64,000 nucleotides of DNA from Winogradskyella pacifica (GTDB lineage Bacteria; Bacteroidota; Bacteroidia; Flavobacteriales; Flavobacteriaceae), in assembly GCF_013403915.1 (NCBI RefSeq), contig NZ_JABFDI010000001.1, positions 248,001 through 312,000 on the forward strand, given 5' to 3'. Positions 37,271 to 45,268 of this stretch are shown here, piece after piece. The notes below the pieces were generated by a model. It searched no databases and was not told the DNA's origin. It saw only the letters and a program-made list of their open reading frames with translations. The translations under genes and the position numbers were made by a program. Numbering within the stretch: the stretch's first letter is position 1; the number at the start of each line of letters is the position of its first letter.

Positions 37271-38332
37271 ATGAAAAAACACAATTTTAGTGCAGGTCCA
37301 TGTGTACTACCAAAATCGGTAATGGAGCAAGCAGCAGCAGCAGTTTTAAACTTTGACGATGGGCTTTCGCTTTTAGAGATTTCGCACCGTAGTAAACCTT
37401 TTGTTGATGTTATGGAAAATGCACGATCCTTAGCTTTAGAGTTGTTAGGACTTGAGGGCAAGGGTTATAAAGCGTTATTTCTTCAAGGTGGTGCTAGCAC
37501 ACAATTCTTAATGGTTGCTTTAAACTTATTAGAAAAAAGAGCCGGCTATTTAAATACAGGTACATGGGCAGATAAAGCGATTAAAGAAGCTAAAATCTAT
37601 GATGACATTTACGAAATAGGATCCTCTAAAAGCGCTAACTACAACTACATACCAAAAGGTTACGATATTCCAGAAGATTACGATTATTTTCACTGTACAT
37701 CAAACAATACCATTTTTGGAACACAGATGAAGAGTTTTCCAAACTCTCCTATTCCGATGGTATGTGATATGAGTAGTGATATTTTTTCACGTCAGTTAGA
37801 TTTTTCAAAATTTGATTTAATCTATGCTGGTGCTCAAAAAAATATGGGACCTGCAGGAACAACTTTAGTCGTTATAAAAGAAGATATTTTAGGTAAGGTA
37901 TCGCGTAAGATTCCTTCAATGATGAATTACAAAGAACATATTAGCAAAGGAAGCATGTTTAATACACCTCCTGTATTTGCCGTTTATGTATCTATGTTAA
38001 CCTTAGAGTGGCTGAAGAATTTAGGTGGTATTAAAGCTATTGAAGAGGAAAATGAAAAGAAAGCGAGATTAATCTATTCTGAAATTGATTTAAACCCTCT
38101 TTTTAAAGGTTATTCTGTAAAAGAAGATCGCTCTTTAATGAATGCAACGTTCACTTTAGAAAATGAAAACCTAAAGGAAACTTTTGAATCTATGGTAAAA
38201 GAAGCTGGTATAAACGGCATCAACGGACATAGAAGTGTTGGAGGTTACAGAGCATCTATGTATAACGCGTTGTCTTTAGATAGTGTAAAAGCACTAGTTG
38301 AAGTGATGAGTGAATTAGAAAGTAAGGCTTAA
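37271..38332 (+). CDS. serC: Phosphoserine aminotransferase
   Basis: A 353-aa PLP enzyme that converts 3-phosphohydroxypyruvate to phosphoserine. It begins KKHNFSAGPCVLPKSVMEQA, followed by LLEISHRSKPF, LFLQGGASTQFLMVALNLL, and the cofactor lysine in DLIYAGAQKNMGPAG. The C-terminal substrate site reads INGHRSVGGYRASMYNAL. It is upstream of the dehydrogenase that provides its substrate. Full length. Confidence 0.96.
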   Translation: MKKHNFSAGPCVLPKSVMEQAAAAVLNFDDGLSLLEISHRSKPFVDVMENARSLALELLGLEGKGYKALFLQGGASTQFLMVALNLLEKRAGYLNTGTWADKAIKEAKIYDDIYEIGSSKSANYNYIPKGYDIPEDYDYFHCTSNNTIFGTQMKSFPNSPIPMVCDMSSDIFSRQLDFSKFDLIYAGAQKNMGPAGTTLVVIKEDILGKVSRKIPSMMNYKEHISKGSMFNTPPVFAVYVSMLTLEWLKNLGGIKAIEEENEKKARLIYSEIDLNPLFKGYSVKEDRSLMNATFTLENENLKETFESMVKEAGINGINGHRSVGGYRASMYNALSLDSVKALVEVMSELESKA

Positions 38333-38336
38333 ATTT

Positions 38337-38361
38337 CAGTATTCAGTAAGCAGTATTCAGT
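38337..38361 (+). repeat. Short direct repeat CAGTATTCAGT, two copies
   Basis: CAGTATTCAGT occurs at 38337-38347 and 38351-38361, separated by three bases, just after the serC stop. I recall similar CAGT-rich intergenic repeats in flavobacterial genomes; the copy number elsewhere in this genome is not visible. Confidence 0.6.
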
Positions 38362-38445
38362 GCTCACTCAAATGCAATAAAAAGAGAGTTTTTTAGCAAG
38401 AAAAAATAAAATTTAATATTAACTATAAAATTACCCGAATCAATT

Positions 38446-38464
38446 CTCTTTCCTTAGGAAAGAG
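38446..38464 (+). promoter_or_regulatory. Hairpin in the leader of serA
   Basis: CTCTTTCC (38446-38453) pairs with GGAAAGAG (38457-38464) around a TTA loop. It ends 14 bp before the serA start codon, where it could hinder or tune translation. No T run follows, so it is not a standard terminator. Confidence 0.45.
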
Positions 38465-38478
38465 TTAGGGATAGGAAA

Positions 38479-39429
38479 ATGAAAGTATTAGCAAACGACG
38501 GAGTTTCTCAAAGTGGAATTAATGCATTAGAAGCAGCTGGTTACGAAGTCATCACAACAACAGTTGCACAAGAACAATTAGAAAACTACATAAACAAAAA
38601 CGATATTTCTGTTTTATTAGTTAGAAGCGCAACAACAGTACGTAAAGATTTAATAGACAACTGCCCTAGCCTAAAAATTATAGGTCGTGGTGGAGTTGGT
38701 ATGGATAATATCGATGTAGACTATGCACGCAGCAAAGGCTTAAGTGTTATTAATACACCTGCAGCATCTTCTCATTCGGTAGCAGAATTAGTATTTGGAC
38801 ATTTTTACGGCTTAGCACGTTATTTACATAACTCTAACCGTGATATGCCATTAGAAGGTGATTCTAAATTTAAAAATTTAAAAAAGGCTTATGCTAAAGG
38901 AACTGAGCTTAAAGGTAAAACTTTAGGTGTTTTAGGATTTGGACGTATTGGCCAAGCGACAGCTAAAGTGGCTATTGGAGCAGGAATGAAAGTTGTTGCC
39001 TTTGATCCATTTTTAGAAAAAGCGAATTTAGAATTAGAGTTCTTCGATGGTCAAAAATTGAATTTTGAAATTGAAACCATTTCAAAAGAAGATGTTTTAA
39101 AACAAGCAGACTTTTTAACACTTCACGTACCCGCACAAAAAGACTATGTAATTGATGAAGCTGAATTCAAACAAATGAAGGATGGTGTTATTATCGCTAA
39201 CGCTGCACGTGGTGGAGTTGTTAACGAGATTGCTCTTGTTAAAGCGATAGAAAGTGGTAAAGTATCTAGGGCTGCGTTAGATGTGTTTGAAAAAGAACCA
39301 CAACCAGAAATTCAGTTATTAATGAATCCGGCATTATCATTAACTCCTCATACAGGAGCTGCAACTAATGAAGCACAAGATAGAATTGGTACAGAATTAG
39401 CAGAACAGATTATTACAATTCTTGGTTAA
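38479..39429 (+). CDS. serA: D-3-phosphoglycerate dehydrogenase, short form
   Basis: A 316-aa D-2-hydroxyacid dehydrogenase. The NAD site is LGVLGFGRIGQATAKVA with the acidic VVAFDPF. Catalytic Arg and Glu lie in ANAARGGVVNE and LDVFEKEPQPE; the catalytic His lies in LTPHTGAAT. It lacks the C-terminal ASB and ACT domains of feedback-inhibited SerA, so serine regulation by ACT is not expected. Its position next to serC identifies it as the serine-pathway enzyme rather than another hydroxyacid dehydrogenase. Confidence 0.9.
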   Translation: MKVLANDGVSQSGINALEAAGYEVITTTVAQEQLENYINKNDISVLLVRSATTVRKDLIDNCPSLKIIGRGGVGMDNIDVDYARSKGLSVINTPAASSHSVAELVFGHFYGLARYLHNSNRDMPLEGDSKFKNLKKAYAKGTELKGKTLGVLGFGRIGQATAKVAIGAGMKVVAFDPFLEKANLELEFFDGQKLNFEIETISKEDVLKQADFLTLHVPAQKDYVIDEAEFKQMKDGVIIANAARGGVVNEIALVKAIESGKVSRAALDVFEKEPQPEIQLLMNPALSLTPHTGAATNEAQDRIGTELAEQIITILG

Positions 39430-39460
39430 TAAAAAAAATGTGACCAAATCAAATAAAATG

Positions 39461-39488
39461 AGTCCTACTATTGTGGGACTTTTTTTTG
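39461..39488 (+). terminator. Rho-independent terminator after serA
   Basis: Arms AGTCCTA (39461-39467) and TGGGACT (39474-39480, one G-U pair) are followed by eight T residues. Confidence 0.85.
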
Positions 39489-39532
39489 TACCTTGAAGTG
39501 ATATTTTTTTAACCCTTAATTATATATAACAA

Positions 39533-40168
39533 ATGGCAGGAATTTTAGATTTATTAAACAGTGATATTGGAAAAACTATTATTAGTGGTGTTTCTGGTTC
39601 AACAGGAACGGATCAAGATAAAACAAGTAGCGTATTAACAATGGCATTACCTGTACTTATGAAAGCTATGGAGCGTAACGCTTCTACTCCAGAAGGTGCA
39701 GCAGGACTTATGGGCGCATTAAGTAGCAAACATGACGGAAGCATTTTAGATAACCTTGGTGGTTTATTTGATGGTGGTGTTGATGATACTGTGAAAAATG
39801 ACGGAGCTAATATTCTTAGTCATGTATTAGGTAGCAAACAACAAGGTGTAGAACAAGTCATTGGTCAGAAAGCAGGCTTAGATGCTGGTTCTGTGGCTAA
39901 TATTCTAAAAGTAGCAGCTCCGATTTTAATGGGTGTTTTAGGAAAACAAGCGAGTCAAAATAATGCTAGTTCTCAATCGGATATCAGTGGGCTTTTAGGA
40001 GGTTTACTTGGCGGAAATAGCTCACAAAACGAACAAAGTTTCTTAGAAAAAATATTAGATGCAGATGGTGACGGAAGCGTTATTGATGATGTCGCAGGTA
40101 TGGTTTTAGGAGGCAATAAAAATTCAGGTGGAATTGGCGGTCTTTTGGGCGGCATGTTCGGTAAATAA
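39533..40168 (+). CDS. DUF937 family protein with an EF-hand-like loop
   Basis: A 211-aa Gly/Ala/Leu-rich protein that matches the DUF937 (YidB-like) pattern: MAGILDLLNSDIGKTIISGV, VLTMALPVLMKAMERN, then LGGLFDG. Near residue 184 it has DADGDGSVIDDVAG, which fits a calcium-binding EF-hand or dockerin loop. The C-terminus is glycine-rich (GGIGGLLGGMFG). Soluble, no signal peptide seen. Function unknown; it is monocistronic, between two terminators. Confidence 0.85.
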   Translation: MAGILDLLNSDIGKTIISGVSGSTGTDQDKTSSVLTMALPVLMKAMERNASTPEGAAGLMGALSSKHDGSILDNLGGLFDGGVDDTVKNDGANILSHVLGSKQQGVEQVIGQKAGLDAGSVANILKVAAPILMGVLGKQASQNNASSQSDISGLLGGLLGGNSSQNEQSFLEKILDADGDGSVIDDVAGMVLGGNKNSGGIGGLLGGMFGK

Positions 40169-40190
40169 AATTCTTTACATATAATTTTAA

Positions 40191-40220
40191 AGCAGTTCGT
40201 TATTACGAGCTGCTTTTTTG
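40191..40220 (+). terminator. Rho-independent terminator after the DUF937 gene
   Basis: Stem AGCAGTTCG (40191-40199) with CGAGCTGCT (40206-40214, one G-U pair), loop TTATTA, followed by a T run. Confidence 0.85.
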
Positions 40221-40380
40221 TTTCTATAATCTAAACTTTTAAAATAGAAGGTTTGACGCATTCAAAAGGTCAGTTTACTTAGTTTGGGTTGTCACAATTA
40301 TAAATCTACTGTTACTTTGTGGTGTTAAATCGAAGTAAAACTTTATAAACACTCACATTATTTTAATATCTTTAATACTT

Positions 40381-40818
40381 ATGAAAAAAATTATCCCATT
40401 CATTATAGTCCTAATTTTAATTGCGAGCTGTAAATCTTACAATTACAGCCCTACAATTGATAACGACAACGAAAATAGCTTAGTTAAGAGTGACACTGTT
40501 TCTATTAGCAGCGATGAAAATGATTATGAAATCATAATTATTGAACCTGGTTTTAACTCTTGGTTACTAAGCACAGCCAGACCAGAGGGGCATTATTCTC
40601 AACAATTTTTAGAATCTAGAAATGCACTTTTAGTACAAGGTTGGAATCAACGAAACCTTCAACCTCATATCTATGACCCTAACCTTTACGAAGTTCGTAT
40701 AGATTACGATACACGTACAGATTATGGTTACGAAGTAAATTATAAACTCTATAATTACTTTATATACTTTCAATTAAAATACAAACAACAACTTTCATCG
40801 TTTACACCTAGAATTTAG
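40381..40818 (+). CDS. DUF6146 family lipoprotein
   Basis: A 145-aa predicted lipoprotein; the lipobox cysteine is in LIASCKSY (about residue 17). The mature part contains DYEIIIIEPGFNSWLLSTAR, LESRNALLVQGWN and YEVNYKLYNYFIYFQLKY, the pattern of the DUF6146 family found in Bacteroidota. Function unknown, location envelope. It lies 49 bp before the next gene in the same direction. Confidence 0.82.
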   Translation: MKKIIPFIIVLILIASCKSYNYSPTIDNDNENSLVKSDTVSISSDENDYEIIIIEPGFNSWLLSTARPEGHYSQQFLESRNALLVQGWNQRNLQPHIYDPNLYEVRIDYDTRTDYGYEVNYKLYNYFIYFQLKYKQQLSSFTPRI

Positions 40819-40841
40819 GATAGAAAATCCTCATAATTTAC

Positions 40842-40849
40842 TAGTTTTG
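40842..40849 (+). promoter_or_regulatory. Predicted -7 box before the DUF6787-like gene
   Basis: TAGTTTTG fits TAnnTTTG and lies 18 bp before the ATG at 40868. It supports that ATG over the upstream TTG, and suggests that the cluster from here to 44720 has its own promoter. Confidence 0.45.
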
Positions 40850-40867
40850 CATCACGACATTGGTGCT

Positions 40868-41362
40868 ATGGAAAAATTTAAAAAACATTGGGAAATTCAA
40901 CATAATTGGCAGTTGTTATTTCCCTTTTTTGGTTTAGTTATATTAGGATATTCTGCGTTTAAAATTTCGAATGGATTTTTAGATAATTACGGATTAACGT
41001 TAACGATCGTTGGGGCTCTTTTTGTTTTCTTTTTTTTATTAAAACTGACCTTATTCATATTTAAGAAACTTGAGAAGAAATGGGTTCTCGATTATAGATG
41101 GGAAATGATCCGCGTATTTATGGTATTCGCCTTTACAGGAACATCATCTTTATTTATTGGAAGGCCTATTATTAAATTAATGGGAATTACTAAAGAAAAC
41201 TTAAATCCTATACTCTACTGGTTTTTATTCATTATCATTGGGCTCATTTTCTATCAGATACTTTTAGTAACCTTTGGATGGCTTTTTGGGCAATTCAAGT
41301 TTTTCTGGGAATTTGAAAAGAAAATGTTAAGGAGATTTGGATTAAAACGCTTTTTAGATTGA
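40868..41362 (+). CDS. DUF6787-like integral membrane protein
   Basis: A 164-aa protein with four hydrophobic helices. It begins MEKFKKHWEIQHNWQLLFPF, which matches the small DUF6787 family of Bacteroidota, and carries EKKWVLDYRWEMIRVF between helices 2 and 3. Function unknown. Its stop codon overlaps the TTG start of the following His-rich gene (TTGA), so the two are translationally coupled. Confidence 0.8.
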   Translation: MEKFKKHWEIQHNWQLLFPFFGLVILGYSAFKISNGFLDNYGLTLTIVGALFVFFFLLKLTLFIFKKLEKKWVLDYRWEMIRVFMVFAFTGTSSLFIGRPIIKLMGITKENLNPILYWFLFIIIGLIFYQILLVTFGWLFGQFKFFWEFEKKMLRRFGLKRFLD

Positions 41363-41700
41363 AAATAAATACAGTACTAACATCACTATTTAAAACATTA
41401 GCAATTATGCTAGTGCTTTCGGTGTTGTTACCTTCTGCTGTAAAATTAACACACGCTTTTAATCACCATACACATGAAGTTTGTGATTCTGACAATGAGC
41501 TTAAAACTCACTTTCATGAGTCTGATTTAGATTGTGATTTTTATAAATTTAAGCTCACCAACAATTTATTTCTTGTATTTAATAACTATGAGATAATACC
41601 TCAAATAATTGCAACTAAGCAGTTATCTTCACATTATATTTCTTTAAATAATTATCAGCAATTAACAAGGTTTGTTAGAGGTCCGCCTCAGTTGGGTTAG
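41359..41700 (+). CDS. Small His/Cys-rich envelope protein
   Basis: A 113-aa protein starting at a TTG that overlaps the previous stop. An N-terminal hydrophobic segment (TLAIMLVLSVLLPSAV) looks like a signal or anchor. The exported part has many potential metal ligands: HAFNHHTHEVCD, then THFHES and LDCDFYKF. It lies 38 bp before the TonB receptor. I infer a role in metal sensing or binding for that receptor. No family name is certain. Confidence 0.7.
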   Translation: MKINTVLTSLFKTLAIMLVLSVLLPSAVKLTHAFNHHTHEVCDSDNELKTHFHESDLDCDFYKFKLTNNLFLVFNNYEIIPQIIATKQLSSHYISLNNYQQLTRFVRGPPQLG

Positions 41701-41738
41701 AATTTTAAATTTTCTAATACTCTCATAAATCTATTTGA

Positions 41739-44138
41739 ATGAAATCCATAATTATGGGTGTGCTCATCGCTATTTCTAGCTTTAGCTACAGCCAAAACTG
41801 CAATTATATTTTTTTAGGCGAAGTCAAAGATTTTCATGATGGAACAGCTATAGAATCTGCTACTATTCACATTAAAGAAAGTGATACGTATTTAATTTCA
41901 GATTTAGATGGTAAGTTCAAAATTGAAAACCTTTGTTCTGGCACCTTAACTTTAACTATTTCTCATATTGGATGCGAAACAAAAACCGTTTCATATTCTA
42001 TTGAAAATGATGTTTTTAAAATTATTTCTTTAGAACATCATTTAGAGGAACTTAATGAAGTTGTGGTGAATTCTCACTTAAAAACAGAAGGTACCAGTAT
42101 AGAACAAACCCTAAACAAAGCCGATTTAGAAAAATACACCGATAAATCTTTAGGTGATGCTCTAAATTCGGTAAGTGGTGTGTCGTCGTTAAATACAGGG
42201 AATACAATTGTTAAACCTATGATACATGGTTTGCATAGTAGTCGGTTATTAATTATTAATAATAACGTGCGTATGTTTGACCAAGAGTGGGGAGACGAGC
42301 ATGCACCAAATATTGATATTAATGCTAGTAACAAAGTTGAAGTGATTAAAGGCGCCAATACTTTAAAATATGGTAGTGATGCCATTGGTGGCTTAATCCT
42401 TATACAACCTAAACGCTATGTTGCACGAGATAGTTTATTTGGTAGCACTATGTTATCGCTAAATTCAAATGGACGTGGTGGAAATGTAAATTCAGAACTG
42501 ATTAAAACCTATAAATCTGGATTTTATGGTAGAATTCAAACAAGCTACAAACAATTCGGAGATTTTGAAGGTCCCGATTATAAGTTAACCAATAGCGGCT
42601 TAAAAAACATCAATGCTTCTGCCAGAATTGGCTACAGAAGTTTTGAAAAAGGTTTCGATGCCTATTATAGCGTTGTAAGTAATGAGTTGGGTATTTTACA
42701 AGCATCACACATTGGTAATGTTAATGATTTAGTGACAGCAATTAATAGTAGAACACCACGTGTTATTGAAGATTTCTCATACGATATAGATTATCCTAAA
42801 CAAAATATCTTACATAATTTAGCGAAGATAGAAGCCTATAAAAGGTTTAAGAATTTTGGAAAATTATCAGTACAGTATGATATGCAAATTAACAGACGGA
42901 AAGAATATGATTTAAGACGTGGTGATTTAGCAAACACACCTGTTATTGACCTTAGGTTGTTTACAAATTCTTTACAGACCAATTTGAATACTGATGCTAT
43001 TGATAATCTTAAACTAGATACAGGCGTATTAGTACGCTACCAACAAAATGATGCTATTTCGGGCACTGGAGTCAGTCCTTTAATTCCTGATTTTGAAAAG
43101 TATGACGCTAGTATTTATGCTATTGGGAATTTTGATTTAAATGATTCTTCTGAATTAAGTGCTGGCGCACGTTATGATTTTACAAGAATCAATGCTGAGA
43201 AACTATACAACCTCACGGATTGGGAAGAGACCTATAATTACGATGAATTATTTCCACAGTTTGAAACCAATACTGTTGAGAATTCAAAAATATTAACACG
43301 TCCAGAATTTACATTCCATAACATTTCTGCTAATGTGGGCTATTCAAAGCAATTCAATAATAACATATCTTTATTTGTTAATTATGGTTTGGCAACGCGA
43401 GTACCTAACCCATCAGAATTGTTTAGCGACGGTTTACATCATAGTGCTGCGAGAATAGAAACTGGTTTGTTAACCCTCAATAAAGAATTCGCAAATAAGT
43501 TTGTAGCATCTTTAGAGAGAAATAATCAGAATTTTGGATTTTCAATCAGTCCGTATTTCAAGCATATTAACGATTATATACAACTCATTCCTGTTGGTAT
43601 CACCACAACCATCAGAGGAGCGTTTCCTGTTTGGGAATATAATCAGATCAATGCACAAATTTTCGGTGTTGATATTGATGTCAATAAAAAAATAACCGAT
43701 AAATTTAATTATAAAGGCAGTATAAGTCTTTTAAAAGGTGAAAACCTTACCGAAGACATACCACTTATACATATGCCTTCAACAAATTTTACTAATAGTA
43801 TATCCTATTATAATGACGAGTTAAATCAATTATCAATTAATTTAACTCACAAAACTGTATTACAACAAAACGAATTTCCAGATTATAACTTTTATACATT
43901 TAACCCAATACTACAAGAAGATGTTTATGTAGACATTAGCTCTACTCCACCTGCGTATTCATTATTTAGTTTTAATAGTTCCGTTAGTTTTAAAGCGTTT
44001 AAAACCGGATCGTTAAAATTAGAACTTAATGTCGAAAATCTATTAAACACCAAGTATAATGAGTATTTGAATAGACAACGGTATTTTTCTGATGAATTGG
44101 GCAGAAACATTAACTTAAAAATAAAAATTAATTATTAA
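41739..44138 (+). CDS. TonB-dependent receptor, putative metal transporter
   Basis: A 799-aa outer-membrane receptor. A signal peptide (about 18 residues) is followed by a carboxypeptidase-regulatory-like domain (about 25-105), a plug domain with SVSGVSSLNTGNTIVKPMI and VEVIKGANTLKYGSDAIGG, and a beta-barrel ending in a terminal aromatic/hydrophobic strand (NLKIKINY). The plug motif MFDQEWGDEHAPNIDI resembles the region of ZnuD-type receptors. With His-rich partners on both sides, a divalent-metal substrate is likely; vitamins or siderophores cannot be excluded. Confidence 0.85.
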   Translation: MKSIIMGVLIAISSFSYSQNCNYIFLGEVKDFHDGTAIESATIHIKESDTYLISDLDGKFKIENLCSGTLTLTISHIGCETKTVSYSIENDVFKIISLEHHLEELNEVVVNSHLKTEGTSIEQTLNKADLEKYTDKSLGDALNSVSGVSSLNTGNTIVKPMIHGLHSSRLLIINNNVRMFDQEWGDEHAPNIDINASNKVEVIKGANTLKYGSDAIGGLILIQPKRYVARDSLFGSTMLSLNSNGRGGNVNSELIKTYKSGFYGRIQTSYKQFGDFEGPDYKLTNSGLKNINASARIGYRSFEKGFDAYYSVVSNELGILQASHIGNVNDLVTAINSRTPRVIEDFSYDIDYPKQNILHNLAKIEAYKRFKNFGKLSVQYDMQINRRKEYDLRRGDLANTPVIDLRLFTNSLQTNLNTDAIDNLKLDTGVLVRYQQNDAISGTGVSPLIPDFEKYDASIYAIGNFDLNDSSELSAGARYDFTRINAEKLYNLTDWEETYNYDELFPQFETNTVENSKILTRPEFTFHNISANVGYSKQFNNNISLFVNYGLATRVPNPSELFSDGLHHSAARIETGLLTLNKEFANKFVASLERNNQNFGFSISPYFKHINDYIQLIPVGITTTIRGAFPVWEYNQINAQIFGVDIDVNKKITDKFNYKGSISLLKGENLTEDIPLIHMPSTNFTNSISYYNDELNQLSINLTHKTVLQQNEFPDYNFYTFNPILQEDVYVDISSTPPAYSLFSFNSSVSFKAFKTGSLKLELNVENLLNTKYNEYLNRQRYFSDELGRNINLKIKINY

Positions 44139-44150
44139 TAAAATCAAATT

Positions 44151-44720
44151 ATGAAAAATATCAAATCAATAAAAACAATAAAATTCTTAGCCTTACTTTT
44201 TGTTTCTAGTATAGCATTTGTAGGCTGTTCTAGTGATGACGATCATGGAGACGATCACGATCATGAAGAGGAACTTATAACGACAGTACGATATACACTT
44301 ACCAACGGAACAGATGTTGTGACTTTAGAGTTTCAAGATTTAGACGGTGAAGGTGGTGCAGAAGGAACTTTTGATGTATCTGGTCCTTTAACAGCAAACA
44401 CAACGTATTCTGGTGTTATTCAATTATTAAATGAAACCGAAAGTCCTGCTGATAATATTACTTTAGAAGTTGAAGACGAAGGTGATGACCATGAGTTCTT
44501 CTACACTCCAACAATTTCAGATATCACTGTTAGCAAAGATGATTTAGACGAAGATGGCAATCCAGTAGGAATTCTAACAACACTAGTTACTGGTGGTGCA
44601 GGAACTGGGTCTCTTACAATAGAGTTAATTCACGAACCTACAAAACCAAACGATGGAACCTCTATAAATGCTGGTGGTAGCACAGATATAGAAGTTACAT
44701 TTTCTATAGAAGTTCAATAA
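44151..44720 (+). CDS. His/Asp-rich lipoprotein, putative metal-binding partner
   Basis: A 189-aa lipoprotein; lipobox cysteine in VGCSSDDDHG (about residue 26). Immediately after the lipid anchor comes a metal-chelating tract (DDDHGDDHDHEEE). The rest is a beta-rich domain with TYSGVIQLLNETESPADNIT and acidic clusters. It begins 12 bp after the TonB receptor and ends at a strong terminator, so it belongs to the same operon. It could be the surface-exposed metal scavenger for the receptor. Confidence 0.82.
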   Translation: MKNIKSIKTIKFLALLFVSSIAFVGCSSDDDHGDDHDHEEELITTVRYTLTNGTDVVTLEFQDLDGEGGAEGTFDVSGPLTANTTYSGVIQLLNETESPADNITLEVEDEGDDHEFFYTPTISDITVSKDDLDEDGNPVGILTTLVTGGAGTGSLTIELIHEPTKPNDGTSINAGGSTDIEVTFSIEVQ

Positions 44721-44740
44721 TCTAAAATTGTAATACAGTT

Positions 44741-44772
44741 AAAAAAAAGCACTCTTTTGAGTGCTTTTTTTA
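44741..44772. terminator. Bidirectional terminator
   Basis: AAAAAAGCACTC and GAGTGCTTTTTT pair around a TTTT loop (centre at about 44756). A and T runs on both sides let it serve the plus-strand lipoprotein gene and the minus-strand gene ending at 44770. Confidence 0.9.
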
Positions 44773-45048
44773 TATTTTAGTTTCAACCTTATCCTTATTG
44801 AAAATATAAGTATAGAACCACATCAATGTAAATGTTGGTATCACATCAAAGCCAGGTAATGCTTCTTCTACAAAAGTGATAACTCCTGCGACTTTACCAG
44901 CTTTTCCTGCATATAATTTGGTCATTAACCAACCCGAAATTGGCGCCCAAACGATATCCGAAAATTCACCGATTCCGGGAATTATAAACGAAACCAAACC
45001 TAAAGCGTCTAAAAGCAGACCAATACCTAATTTTTTGTATTTATTCAT
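44770..45048 (-). CDS. Small membrane protein of unknown function, 92 aa
   Basis: A 92-aa protein with hydrophobic segments at about residues 8-30 and 65-85 (IGLLLDALGLVSFIIPGIGE and FDVIPTFTLMWFYTYIF). No catalytic motif is visible. The sequence looks like a widespread small membrane protein of Flavobacteriia with a GIGEFSD-type turn. Function unknown. Confidence 0.75.
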   Translation of the reverse strand: MNKYKKLGIGLLLDALGLVSFIIPGIGEFSDIVWAPISGWLMTKLYAGKAGKVAGVITFVEEALPGFDVIPTFTLMWFYTYIFNKDKVETKI

Positions 45049-45191
45049 ATAATGTATTAATTACTAATGTGTATAGAGCAATAATTATTCCAAATAAAAG
45101 AGACTGCCATCTTCATATTAAAAACTTAGTAATGGTTAGTGATGTCTCTTATTTTAACGTTTAATTAAGAACGTTGCTCAGCGTGAGAACT

Positions 45192-45199
45192 TAATTTTG
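45192..45199 (+). promoter_or_regulatory. Predicted -7 box of the DUF5916 gene
   Basis: TAATTTTG fits TAnnTTTG, 69 bp before the ATG at 45269, and argues against using the earlier TTG start at 45230. Confidence 0.4.
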
Positions 45200-45268
45200 C
45201 AAAAGATCGATGCAACAACCGCTAAATAATTGCGTCTATACCCTATTCTAAACGACCAAAACCATTTT

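Noticed and set aside
42074..42385. Antisense open frame of 103 codons inside the TonB receptor gene
   Set aside because: Shadow of a well-supported gene; the translation has no recognisable feature.
45052..45229. Possible small RNA or hairpin (AGAGAC/GTCTCT arms) before the DUF5916 gene
   Set aside because: The arms are short, the loop is long and there is no T run; chance pairing in AT-rich DNA is likely.
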